Positions 10,882 to 20,550 of a stretch of DNA of 64,000 nt are shown here, in pieces. Source of the stretch: Gari tellinella (lineage: Eukaryota > Mollusca > Bivalvia > Cardiida > Psammobiidae). The notes beneath the pieces are model-generated. The model did not search any database, was not told the origin of the DNA, and saw only the letters and a program-made list of their open reading frames with translations. The number at the start of each line of letters is the position of its first letter. Position 1 is the first letter of the stretch. Where the stretch lies: NCBI GenBank assembly GCA_922989275.2, contig OV277864.1, positions 54,683,550 through 54,747,549 on the forward strand, in the 5' to 3' direction. Position numbers and translations under genes: made by a program.

Positions 10882-11010
10882 TACCGAAGGAAGAATCCTG
10901 TTAGCACACAGGACATGCCCTCCCAGACCTACAAATGCAGATACTGCAGTCGTGTATGCCTTTAACGCATAGGCCTAGATAGTCACCAGCGTGCCTGCAA
11001 CAGACGTTGA
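10882..11010 (+). mobile_element. Truncated LINE remnant, duplicate copy
   Basis: Matches 4458-4586 (the TACCGAAGGAAGAATCC segment onward). The upstream 112 bp present in copy 1 is missing, joining GCACCAG directly to TACCGAAGG. It retains the finger-like tail with the same internal stop. Confidence 0.55.
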
Positions 11011-11074
11011 AATATACTACTTAGATCTTCGTTCGCGAAGCCAAGCCATGATTCCATATGAATGTTTCGACGAA

Positions 11075-11296
11075 AAGGTTATTATTCTTACCGACTAAGC
11101 CGACTTTACCCTTAAACAATTATATCCGGTGCAAATATTATGGAGTCAGATCAGTTGCCGGTAAACCAGGCATCTGATCAGACTGCAAACTGTTTGCCAC
11201 TAAGATAAAATAATTTGTCAAAAAAAAAATCTGTTTCCACAATGTGAATTGCGTTTGCGTTTAAAAGGTAAAACAAAATAGTGTCCCTTTCCACTG
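11075..11296 (-). mobile_element. TA-1 relic
   Basis: Duplicate partner of 4650-4880, ending TTTCCACTG and sharing TA (11297-11298) with the following TA-2 element. Confidence 0.55.
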
Positions 11297-11298
11297 TA

Positions 11299-11679
11299 CA
11301 GTGCTCCTTATCCTCAACAACACCCAATGGGAGACAAAGTGTGTGTGTTGTTCGGGGGAAGTTGTTATAGGGAGGAAAGTGATACCCTTAGAGTGAGCTT
11401 ACATTGGCTTACATTTGCAAACAGTTTCAATCAAGATAAGGAGGCGCGTAACGCGGCGTCTGATCTGGATTCAAAATGCTTGTCACTCGTCATTATGTTT
11501 CTTTTGTCAAAATGTGCAATACGTAGCTTTGAGCAAAAAAAAGCAGAAGACAATTTTAAGAAGACACCATTGCAGCAATAAAAGTGATGGACATAATTTT
11601 CTTGTTTGGGGAACAGCTGCAAGCATTGTTGCAAGGAGGGAATCGTTGTTCGGAGGTCCATTGTAGGGAGGGAACACTG
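11299..11679 (+). mobile_element. TA-2 MITE
   Basis: CAGTGCTCCTTATCCTC ... GGGAGGGAACACTG, partner of 4883-5264, with the same worn hairpin A at about 11418-11490. Confidence 0.75.
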
Positions 11680-12709
11680 TTATACTTATTCAGAGTCCCC
11701 AGGGCTAAGCAATACATTGCCCGTGGATGACCGAGCAAGTGTCATAACTGATTATTATACAATATGTACACGCGACCCAAATAGCACTAAAGTTGCGACA
11801 TGACCATATATCAACCATCAAATATTTATACAAAAGTTTATGGCAGATTTATTATTCCGATTTATCACCTTGAATGGATCGCTATGCATATAAGTTTAAA
11901 ATTTGACCAACGCTTATTTTCATCGGTTTAGAGCTAATAAAAAATCGTATCAAACAGAGTAAATTTCTGATCAGACTATTAATTGTTTTTAAATTGTTTC
12001 TAAGGTGTTTGAAAAAGCCAGCGTAGCCAAGCCTGATAGTTAAAGGGTTAGTCTTAATAATATAAAGATGGCCATCATATAAATGCCATATAATGTACTT
12101 TGTATTCCTTCCTAAACTGCCATGAATTCTTGTAAAATGAAAAACGTACTTCATTTCCAAACAAATTTGTGTGTGCTACAATAACTATACTCTAATACAA
12201 ATAGTGCAGAACCAAGTCAGAGTCCTTGTGCAGATCCCAAACGGGGATCGGGTCCGGACACTCCCAACCATGGCAAATAAAAAAATGAATACAGTGAAGT
12301 TATGTTGTACAAAGTAAACCTGATCCATTGCAGCCACCTACACGAAGACATGATGATGTCAAAGACATGTGACAGCTAAGCACAAAGTGAGCGGAACACC
12401 TAAATTTGCACTGTTTTCAAATGTAATTAGAATATTTTATTCAGGTTCATGGTGTTGAAACAGATTAATGCATAAATGACATGTTTGCTACTTTTAAAGG
12501 CAACATTTTGATTGCAAACGAATAATTATACCGTGAAGAATAAATTATTCTTTCCCGTTTACAATAATCTAAACCGCATACGCATACGAAAATTATCACT
12601 TCTTATTATCTGATTGGCAACCAGTTTGAGCCTGATCAGACTCTGTGTTAACCTTTAAAACTGTTTTGTATGGAAATGAATATAATTGCTTTATTTTGTT
12701 GGGAATTAA
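11680..12709. other. Unique part of the duplication
   Basis: No element insertion in this copy except a worn TA-1 relic around 12520-12660 (TTCTTTCCCGTTTACAATAA, CAGTTTGAGCCTGATCAGAC). It serves as the empty-site reference for the copy-1 insertions at 6082 and 6434. Confidence 0.5.
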
Positions 12710-12892
12710 AGTCGAACATCGATATCCCGAAGTCGGTTTTGTCGAACATACCCGTATTTCAAAGTTAAAAGGTGGCTAAGCCACGTTTTTACTTTGAAAT
12801 ATTGGTATGTTAGACTTAACCGGGCATGAAAAAATATGTCGAACTGTCGGATAGTTCGAGTTAAACGAAGTCGAGATATCGAAGTTCTACTG
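12710..12892 (+). mobile_element. TA-3 foldback element
   Basis: GTCGAACATCGATATCCCGA ... ATATCGAAGTTCTACTG then TA; centre AGGTGGCTAAGCCACG. Partner of 6822-7014. Confidence 0.7.
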
Positions 12893-13117
12893 TAGATACA
12901 AATACATACACGTCTTCTGGATTGCCAAGCAGGTGATAAATGTCTTCACATCCAATACAATCTCTAAATAAACAAGGACATATCTGCTGAGTGAAAATGA
13001 ACTTAAAATCAAGCAGAATTAAAATATCTAAATCATGTGGCTGCTGCATTGACTTTAAACCAGATTTCTGAACGATCCATACAATACTATAGCTTTTGAA
13101 ATGGTTTGAAAAAAACC

Positions 13118-13530
13118 CGAATGAAAAGCATAAAAGAGTCAATGCTGAAAAAATAGTTTAAGCACTTTTAGCTGGAGTCCCTAAGTCAGTTCTTGGAAAA
13201 TATTCGCGTTTGTTGGGGAAGGATTATCAGTTTATCCGTTGTACGAGGTACCCAGCAAATGTTCACAAGCTGTTAATGTTAGACACGGAAACAATCATCG
13301 ATTTTGGTAATTCATTTCCCTTGTAAATTGTCGTGCTCAAAGGGTGGCCCAATCACTCATACTATATCATAGCCTCTTTTGAGACACGAACAATAAGGAA
13401 AACGAATATTTTTTTCAGGGCAGGTTACTGCTAAATGTAAGTTAAATAAATTACTAGAAACATTCTGAAAAAGTTTCTGTGTTTTATAGTTTTGTCATAC
13501 ATAAGCTTCTGTTTGTCTTAAAAACTCATA
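13118..13530. other. Non-coding stretch, nothing recognised
   Basis: Downstream boundary of the duplication to the next element; no repeat or open frame with supporting features. Confidence 0.4.
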
Positions 13531-13776
13531 CAGTGGAGAATCTGTTATTCTTTCCCGTTTAAACGCAAACGTACGCAAACGCAAAGCACTAAAACGTAGA
13601 AAAGAACAACTTTTGGACAATTCTGATATTTCATGTTTATCTTGGTGGCAAACAGTTTGGAGCCAGATCAGACGCCGGGTTACCCGGCGTCTGATCTGGC
13701 TCCAAACTGTTTGTATTGGAAATAATAGTTTTAGCGTAAACGCGTTTATTGGGAAAGAATAACAGATTCTCCACTG
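13531..13776 (+). mobile_element. TA-1 MITE (246 bp), intact
   Basis: Reference-quality copy: CAGTGGAGAATCTGTTATTC ... GAATAACAGATTCTCCACTG, TA at 13529-13530 and 13777-13778. Order: terminal repeat, CGTTTAAACGCAAACGTACG block, GTAGAAAAGAACAAC, hairpin A with perfect GGAGCCAGATCAGACGCCGG arms, TAGCGTAAACGCGTTTATTG block, terminal repeat. Confidence 0.95.
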
Positions 13777-13927
13777 TATAAAGGACGTAGAGTGCGTGTT
13801 GTAAGGAACATGTTTTACTGTATGTCGAGTTGTTATGTTGCACTCCCAAGATGGGTGGATTTATACAAAGCTTGACAGGATGGGTACTTATATGATTTTC
13901 AGTCCATTGTATACCGGTAGCTAGGTA

Positions 13928-14146
13928 CAGTGGAGAATCTGTTATTCTTTCCCAATAAACGCGTTTACGCTAAAACTATTATTTGCAGTGCAAACAGTTT
14001 GGAGCCAGATCAGGCTCCAAACTGTTTGCCACCAAGATAAACAAGAATTATCAGATTTGTCCAAAAGTTGTACTTTTCTACGTTTAAGTGCTTTGCGTTT
14101 GCGTACGTTTGCGTTTAAACGGGAAAGAATAACAGATTCTCCACTG
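13928..14146 (-). mobile_element. TA-1 MITE lacking the hairpin tip (219 bp)
   Basis: Same family as 13531-13776, opposite orientation, TA on both sides. Exactly 27 bp shorter: the hairpin tip with GACGCC...GGCGTC is gone, leaving GGAGCCAGATCAGGCTCC. The loss is bounded by GATCA repeats, as expected of slippage across a hairpin. Confidence 0.92.
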
Positions 14147-14164
14147 TAACATAAGATCGTTTCA

Positions 14165-14800
14165 ATGAAAACTTCAAAATTCTTCTTATCTGAAATCACA
14201 GTAGGTATTTGGAACAAATCATTCTCTACATAGCCTCTATCAAGATTGTTCACATTAGGTCCATTAGGTAAAACATAAGCCCGCCCCGAGGGTCACAGTT
14301 TAACATAGAGCTATATAGTGAAATCTTCAAACATCTTACCTTATGATATCTGAAACTAATATAGCTTGAGTTTTGATATTTGTCATAATGACACGTATAG
14401 AGGTCCTTTACCAATATTGCTAAAGGGCCAACCGTTGTATAGGTAGGTCGCAGGAGCAAAAATATGCTTTTTTACTGAAAGCTAAAAAGGATTTCTCGTA
14501 TAAAAACTCAGAAAGCTATGCTTAGATATTTTGCATTAAGCATCCTCTGCAGGTTTTCTATCAAGATAAAACAAATTATGATCATGAGGTTAAAAAGGAC
14601 CCATTTCCGAGGGTCACAGTTTTACATGGAGCTATAAAGTTAAATCTGCAATCATCTTCTTTGAAACTGTTAAAGCCAGATAATTGATTTTCTTCAAAAA
14701 ATGTTTCAAATCAAAAAGCATAACCCACAACTTCTCTATCAAGCTTGAACAAACTATTCCCTTTTGGTAGAAATGACCCAGCACAGGTTGTTTTCGAGGT
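14165..14800. repeat. Diverged tandem repeat (about 330 bp unit)
   Basis: Two decayed units recognised by CCCGAGGGTCACAGTTTAAC with ACATAGAGCTATATAGTGAA, and CCGAGGGTCACAGTTTTACA with TGGAGCTATAAAGTTAAATC, each followed by a TGAAACT block and a TATCAAG motif. Unit limits are approximate. No coding potential. Confidence 0.5.
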
Positions 14801-15000
14801 ACTTAGACTTAAAACATTATGTGGTTTTGACACCATTTCTAGTGATTTAAATGACTAAATTACTAACGTAATGCGTGTCAATCAGTTTGGATCCAGATAT
14901 TAGAACATTGTTTGTAAATGCCACATACACGTGTAACTAGGAGTTATTGAATATATAAACAGTTCTATTTCTGAAAAACAAAACAGAAAACAACCCTTAA

Positions 15001-15241
15001 CTCTTTCCTCCCTGAAACTTTAAATGGACAATTCCAGTTTCCATTTAAGTCTAGTCCATTTCTGACTTTTAAGGGTTGTTTTTGTCAATGTTTGGCATTA
15101 TGACAAACAGTGAAGACCCTGATCAGAGGGCTCCTAGGAGCCCTCTGATCTGGGTCTTCACTGTTTGTATAGGAAAAGTGTACTATTTAAATGTACACTG
15201 TTTGCAAAGGACGCCAATATGCGGGACTAGGGTTCAAAGGG
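15001..15241 (+). mobile_element. TTAA-3 MITE (241 bp)
   Basis: TTAA at 14997-15000 and 15242-15245. Ends CTCTTTCCTCCCTGAAAC and GGACTAGGGTTCAAAGGG. Central palindrome ACAAACAGTGAAGACC ... GATCAGAGGGCTCC with centre TAGG, a relative of hairpin A in its AAACAGT and GATCAGA segments. Confidence 0.9.
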
Positions 15242-15325
15242 TTAAGCTGAGCAGTGAAGACAGGTTGTCCTTTCTCTTCGCACTTCCTGGATTACTTGTA
15301 AACGTCATCGATTTGACCCGTGCTC

Positions 15326-15405
15326 AGCGCAAGCTTTTGCAAACAGATTGGATCCAGATTAGACGCCGCGTAACGCAGCGTCTAATCTGTTTCCAAAAAG
15401 CTTGA
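15326..15405 (+). repeat. Hairpin A core in an unclassified element
   Basis: AAGCTTTTGCAAACAGATTG ... GTTTCCAAAAAGCTT, with arms AGATTAGACGCCGCG / CGCAGCGTCTAATCT. Outer arms AAGCTTTTG and CAAAAAGCTT extend the palindrome beyond the usual core. No family ends recognised. Confidence 0.6.
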
Positions 15406-15479
15406 AACCTATATTCACAATTTCTTCAAATGATCTTTAGTTTTGACGCAGTCTATATATTTGAAGCAAGCACGAATTC

Positions 15480-15700
15480 AGCATGAAACGAGTTGACTCA
15501 CATCATGCTGAATTGTCGTCTGCTTTAAAAATAGCGTCTGCAAAAAAAAGAGTCAAAATTAGATTTTTTTTAAAACTGAAATTAATTGAATATGAGTGAC
15601 AAACAGTTTGGATCAAGATCAGACTCCGCGATAAGCGGTGTCTGATCTGGATCCAAACTCTTGGCACATGTCAGCTAAGCACGATAAGGATTAAGAGACG
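15480..15700 (+). mobile_element. TTAA-1-like element with hairpin A
   Basis: ATTGTCGTCTGCTTTAAAAA block followed by GTGACAAACAGTTTGGATCA and arms GATCAGACTCCGCG / AGCGGTGTCTGATCTGGATC. Flanks match TTAA-1 internally; TTAA ends are not clear. Confidence 0.6.
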
Positions 15701-15959
15701 CCTACTTGTGTTGTCTTTGAGAGGTTTGTGGGGCGTTTGATCGGAAATAGGTGCGCTGAGATCGAAGTAATGACAGCATCATCAATACCAGACAACAATG
15801 GCCGTGTACCTTGAGGAGACCCAGTCAATATCGCTATTGATTGGCCAGCTAGTCTTAACCCTACTTACCCCTACTTTACCACAGAGAAAGTAGCCCTAAT
15901 TGGTAGTTGGAACATCCCACCAGTTTTTAGGTAAGGGGGTTATACACAGAGGATAGACT

Positions 15960-16600
15960 GACAACACACGAATTTGATATCCTATTTATCACATAAACAC
16001 CAAAATGACACGAAAATCCAAACGCTCTTACTTTCACTTTTGCCCTCGGCTCTTAGTAAAACGATTTGTCATAGGAGTTATTCGGTTTTATTCATCCGTA
16101 GATAAAAATACCAATCAAACTAAAATAAAGAAAATCAACATTAATGTGTTGTGTAAAGACTCTTCCGATACCCTATTCAAATTTTAAATTCATATTTAAT
16201 TTCAAACTGTTCTAACTGACCAAAAATGATCATTTGACAGTAAGAATCAAGTTTTGTTTTCAAAATAACGTCGATATAGCAACACGACGTCATTATTACT
16301 GAAACGTCTAAATTAGAAAAACTGTCTGAGTCACTGTTCTACTAGAGCTCTACGTAGCATAATTTGCAGCCTGAGTTTGCGGGATTGCCTGGGATAATGT
16401 TTTAGGACACTTGGAACTATTTTAAATCCCTAGTGGTGATCTTATTTTGATCTTATTTTGTCTAGATTTTCTAAACTAATTTAAAGTCGGCGTAGTAATA
16501 CAGTATTTTGGTGATTCGAAAATTAGTATAAAATATATGCCCAGTGGGCCGTACGATTTTTACGGCCCTCTATATTTTGCACGTTTATGTGATAAAGTAA
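15960..16600 (+). repeat. Dispersed duplication, copy a
   Basis: Collinear, diverged match to 24095-24705. Shared segments include CAAACTAAAATAAAG / CAAACTAGAATAAAG, GTCGGCGTAGTAATACAGTA (identical) and ATTTTGGTGATTC. Also contains a 14-bp inverted repeat GGGCCGTACGA/TTTTTACGGCCC in this copy. No conserved open frame between the copies, so non-coding. Confidence 0.7.
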
Positions 16601-16654
16601 AATATCTCTACAACGACAACTAGATTATGTTAATTATCAGATATCTAAGCCAGG

Positions 16655-16740
16655 TTACAGCTTAAAGCAAGATGAATGTAAAACTGAAAGCTCCATTAGG
16701 AGCTTTCTGTTTTCTGTTTATCTGTCACCTGTTTTTCCGA
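16655..16740 (+). mobile_element. Hairpin B/E relic
   Basis: CTTAAAGCAAGATGAATGTA ... GAAAGCTCCATTAGGAGCTTTC then TCTGTCACCTGT. Matches the TA-4 interior (see 51062); ends not found. Confidence 0.55.
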
Positions 16741-16880
16741 AATTTTTTGCTTGATATAGTAGGTTTCTGGAATAAACGCCCTTTTCCAACAGTATAAAGT
16801 TAACAGTTAAAAACAGAATCCCCTGATCAGTTTACGTTATTTTATGGAATCACTCATCCCAAGCGACAATTATACTTGTA

Positions 16881-17232
16881 CAGCGCTCCCTCTCTACAAC
16901 GACACCCATTGAGAGACAACAACTATGTGCGTTGTTCGGAGGGAGTCGTTGTAGGGAGGGAAATGGCTTACAATTGCAAACAGCTTAAATCCAGATCAGA
17001 CGCCGCGTAACGTCTGGTCTGGATTCAAGCTGTTTGTCATTCGTCATTATGGTTTTTTCTGTCAAAATGTGTAATAAATAAATTTGAGAAAAACAGCAGA
17101 CGACAATTTTAGGTACACTATATTGCAGCCGTGAAAAGGTTGAACATAATTACATTGTTTAGGGAACAACGAAAATAGTCGTTGTAAGGAGGGAACCGTT
17201 GTTCGGAGGGCCGTTGCAGAGAGGGAGTACTG
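16881..17232 (+). mobile_element. TA-2 MITE (352 bp)
   Basis: TA at 16879-16880 and 17233-17234. CAGCGCTCCCTCTCTACAAC ... TTGCAGAGAGGGAGTACTG. Interior has two GTTCGGAGGG-type subterminal blocks and a shortened hairpin A (GCAAACAGCTTAAATCCAGA ... TCTGGATTCAAGCTGTTTG). Confidence 0.88.
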
Positions 17233-17254
17233 TAGTTATAGATTATTTACATGT

Positions 17255-17345
17255 CAAATACACGTGTCCTTTGCAAGCAGTGAAACCCCAGATTTGAGGG
17301 CTCCTTTGGGAGCCATAAGCAGGATATACACTGTTTTCTTATTTT
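17255..17345 (+). mobile_element. TTAA-3 relic
   Basis: CTTTGCAAGCAGTGAAACCC then GAGGGCTCCTTTGGGAGCC and ACACTGTTTTC, i.e. the TTAA-3 hairpin without ends. Confidence 0.5.
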
Positions 17346-17844
17346 GTAATAGTATACCTTAACTACATACGTTCCTTATAGAAACTTTTAGTGTGACTGA
17401 CTGGTGGTTCATTTTAAAGCAAGAAGGATGTACTATTTCTTTTATATATTGTAAAAATTAAATTCTATCGATAGTGAAACAACTACACCTATTGGAACCT
17501 GAAATATTTTATTCGAACATTCAGGGGACGTTGCAATCTGGACCTACACTAAAGTTGGTTTCGCGATTCTTTCTATAGTCGTGTGGGGAGTCATCGACTT
17601 TGAGTCTAAATAATCCGTCTTTGTTCTATTTATGGGATACTAAATGTTGATGAAATAATTATGAAATTGTTCTATCTTTGTATATCTTAATGAGTATAAA
17701 TGCGTACCACTTACCATAGTATATAACAATACGCCAGGGAATAACGTTCAATAACGACATTAATGTCATTTGTAAGCAATTCCCAATCTGGGATCATGAT
17801 CATACTGCTTGTATATACATGTATTGATTTCCCGTAAACCTTAA
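17345..17844. other. Non-coding stretch
   Basis: No gene or repeat family recognised. AT-rich, with isolated short palindromes. Confidence 0.4.
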
Positions 17845-18043
17845 CCCATTTTCGCCCAGTGGATTCTTCCATGTTTTATATATTGGATTAGTCCATTTTT
17901 ATCAAAGGGATGCCTGGTCAAAATTTTCATTTTCATTTTGTTTTATATTGAAATTCCTATCAGCAAACAGTGTCGACTCTGATCAGACGCCGCATTATAC
18001 TGTTTGCCTATGTCCCATATATGGGATCGTGGGCACAAATGGG
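17845..18043 (+). mobile_element. TTAA-4 MITE
   Basis: TTAA at 17841-17844 and 18044-18047. Ends CCCATTTTCGCCCAGTGGAT and ATCGTGGGCACAAATGGG. Interior AGCAAACAGTGTCGACTCTG then ATCAGACGCCGC, a partial hairpin A whose right arm is largely lost. CCCATATATGGG stem near the right end. Confidence 0.85.
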
Positions 18044-18047
18044 TTAA

Positions 18048-18256
18048 TCCCTTAACTGCCATGACGATTTCAAATCCAAACAATTGTGGTCTGCTTTTAT
18101 TTCTCAAATTTAAATATTACTTAATATGACTTAAGAAATATTGAAACGAGTGTCAAACAGTTTGGATACTTATCAGATGCCGCGCAACGCGGCGTCTGAT
18201 CATAATTCAAAGGGTTTGCAAATAACTAGTGTATTCAGGGTAAAACAGTGAATTAG
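18048..18256 (+). mobile_element. TTAA-1 MITE, back to back with TTAA-4
   Basis: Begins directly after the TTAA that ends the previous element (18044-18047) and ends before TTAA at 18257-18260. TCCCTTAACTGCCATGACG ... GTAAAACAGTGAATTAG. Hairpin A with centre GATGCCGCGCAACGCGGCGT. Confidence 0.85.
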
Positions 18257-18329
18257 TTAAATTGACACAAAATTTAAAGTGAAATATTCGAGGTTGATTA
18301 TTACGAAAACCGAATAGTACCAGTCTCGT

Positions 18330-18990
18330 TATTTTTGTATACTCAACTCAAGAAACCCTAGAACCAATTGCAACTTGTCATGTCAAGCAAAGGTCAAGGT
18401 CATTTAGAGACAAAATATGTTTTACTCAACCTTGGCCAATTATAACCTGTAGTAGACATCATATTTTGCACGTGTACTGTACTCAAGAAGCCCAGTATAA
18501 CTCAGGCATGTCAGGAAAAGGTCAAGGTCTTTTAGGTCAAGCGGGCTATAATAATAATTATAATAATAATAATAATAATAATAACAATAATAACGAGTTG
18601 ATTTATTGTGGTTATAGAACACTTTTCAATATGGCCCACTATGATGGTTACTAAATATACATTGTCCCAATTAGGTTCATGAAAAAACATACAAAACATG
18701 TAACTTATCAAATACTTATGCATGATGACAATAATTTGGAATAAAATAGGCATTAAAACATTACCGAATGAAGTCTGTATTTAATATTGGCCACAACTTT
18801 GGGCATTCATGTGATACAGTTTTCAGATTTGACATTTGTTCTCTACTCAAGGGGCTTTTGTCAAAGTCCTTTAGGGAAATTAGGGTTAGATAAAGCTTAG
18901 ACACAACTTTACATCTATTTTGTGATAGAGATTTCAGAATTTAAAATTGAACTATTTATTATCATGGTTAATTTCTATTGTTTATTTCGC
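18330..18990. repeat. Diverged tandem repeat with (TAA)n microsatellite
   Basis: Blocks with ACTCAAGAAACCC / ACTCAAGAAGCCC, CATGTCAAGCAAAGGTCAAGG / CATGTCAGGAAAAGGTCAAG and a third worn copy near 18840 indicate an old tandem array. A TAATAATAA microsatellite occupies about 18548-18597; all open frames here (runs of Asn or Ile/Tyr) derive from it. Confidence 0.6.
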
Positions 18991-19489
18991 TTAAACGTCG
19001 AAAACATCAGCCCATTTCTTAATGGAATCCGGAAATGTAGTGGTTTGTAAATGCCAGAAATATACGTTATTCAATTCAATAATTTATTGCATAAAACATA
19101 CAACAGTATGTTTAGAGCAACCTCAAATACTTATACACAAGCAAAACACGAATTTACAGAAGAGCTACAGTGTCGTGCACGGCGAGTTTTAGTTTAAAGA
19201 AGTGCCTTAAATGTACTGATTTGTAAGCTCTTAATTAACTGTCCGTGAGTCTGGGATCGCTATCGAGATATACATGTAATAAAGTCATATCAGACCTTTG
19301 GATCAGCACTATTTTCGTTTAATTGTATTATTTTTACTTATTGTGACATTAATATTGTGACTCGCATTCGTTATCAAACGTTACGATACATGATCAATTG
19401 ATGGATGAGAATTATAGCTGGGTCTGAGGTTGTAAAACAATTTGCAGGCTACAACAGTGAAACAGACGATATTGTATGTGGCGAAAAGT

Positions 19490-19620
19490 TAATTCTTATC
19501 ATGCTGAATTATCGTCTGCGTAAAAATATCAAAATTAAATGAATTTTTTTTTTTAATGAAGATAAGTTTGGTATCAGATCAGAACTGTTTGAAAATATTA
19601 GCCAGCCAGGTCGCGCTTAT
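19490..19620 (+). mobile_element. TTAA-1-like relic
   Basis: ATGCTGAATTATCGTCTGCG followed by AAGTTTGGTATCAGATCAGA then ACTGTTTGAAA: hairpin A with the tip deleted. The left block matches 15500. Confidence 0.5.
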
Positions 19621-19831
19621 CAGATAAGAGGTAATCCGTGGGTAAGCTGACCTATAAACCTGATGTATTGCAAGGCCGATTCCTGATTATATCAAACCAC
19701 ATGACAAACAATAGGAGGCGGAAAGCTTTTTTAATTACATCGTGTGTAATACTGCATTAACGTCCATAACAAGTGAAGGTAGCAGCTTAGGGTCACGTTT
19801 ACATGTTATTTGACATCACTTCCAATACATA

Positions 19832-19977
19832 TACGAGAACCTCGATATATGGAACTCGTACAAGACGAACGTATTAGTAGTTCTGCAGATCAAACGCATA
19901 ATTTCATAATCGTGACTAGATCTATGCCATGTTTTAACTTGGAAATACGTTTTAACTTGGAAATATAATATGGACAA
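19832..19977 (+). mobile_element. TA-3 relic
   Basis: GAACCTCGATATATGGAACT then CATGTTTTAACTTGGAAATA and a direct echo GTTTTAACTTGGAAATA, i.e. the TA-3 hairpin with one arm lost. Confidence 0.5.
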
Positions 19978-19988
19978 GGTCTCCTTAA

Positions 19989-20232
19989 CCCTTTACCCCA
20001 TAGCCTGCTTCTAGTTTTGGAAATAGATGACTACTTAAAGCAGGTTGAAAGTAAAGCAGAATGCGCCTTTGGGCGCATTCTGCTTTACTTTCAGCCTGTT
20101 TTAAGCTACCATCTCCTAGAATAAATAAAATATTCTTTATGATACATATTCATGACTGTTTCAATTGGAACTATTTTCTTCAGCGTAGGAATAAACTGAA
20201 TGCGCTAAAAGGCGCTTCTATAAGGGAAAGGG
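19989..20232 (-). mobile_element. TTAA-2 MITE (244 bp)
   Basis: TTAA at 19985-19988 and 20233-20236. CCCTTTACCCCATAGCCTGC ... GCTTCTATAAGGGAAAGGG, hairpin B centre GCGCCTTTGGGCGC. Confidence 0.9.
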
Positions 20233-20236
20233 TTAA

Positions 20237-20390
20237 CTCTTTCACTGCCAATGGCGCCATATAATGCGACTTTGCAAACAGTTTGGATTCAAACTGTTTG
20301 AATTCTTCAGTCAAACGGTCATATTTCTGACTTAACGAGCCCGCGTGCCAATATATCCACAGAAGTACCGTACCAATGACCACTAAAGGT
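20237..20390 (+). mobile_element. TTAA-1/6 MITE, back to back with TTAA-2
   Basis: Starts CTCTTTCACTGCCAATGGCG right after the TTAA at 20233-20236 and ends at TTAA 20391-20394. Hairpin A reduced to GCAAACAGTTTGGATTCAAA / CTGTTTG, the whole GATCAGACGCC tip having been lost. Confidence 0.7.
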
Positions 20391-20395
20391 TTAAC

Positions 20396-20550
20396 TCGTC
20401 GATCCGATAGTCCGACACATGAACAGCATACATTAATGCTCGGTTAAGTTGAACATACCCATATTTCAAAGTTGAAACGTGGCTAAGCCACGTTTTACTT
20501 TTGAAATACGGTTATGTTCGGTTTAACCTAGTTCGAGATAACGAATTTTG
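20396..20550 (+). mobile_element. TA-3 foldback element, worn
   Basis: Centre GAAACGTGGCTAAGCCACGT with ATATTTCAAAGTT arms and a TAGTTCGAGATAACGAATTT right end. Confidence 0.65.

Larger units (their letters stand above)
7397..13117 (+). repeat. Tandem segmental duplication, copy 2
   Basis: Direct duplicate of 1405-7267. It carries copy-2-only insertions at 8269-8513 (TTAA-2) and 9598-9843 (TA-1), and lacks the insertions found at 6082 and 6434 in copy 1. No functional gene recognised. Confidence 0.9.

Noticed and set aside
16881..17232. Hairpins A and B as intrinsic terminators or microRNA genes
   Set aside because: Terminators of that kind are bacterial. A microRNA origin is possible for individual hairpins, but the many copies inside elements and lack of expression data do not support calling any of them.
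18466..18753. Asn-rich, Tyr-rich and Ile-rich open frames
   Set aside because: Products of the (TAA)n microsatellite read in different frames.
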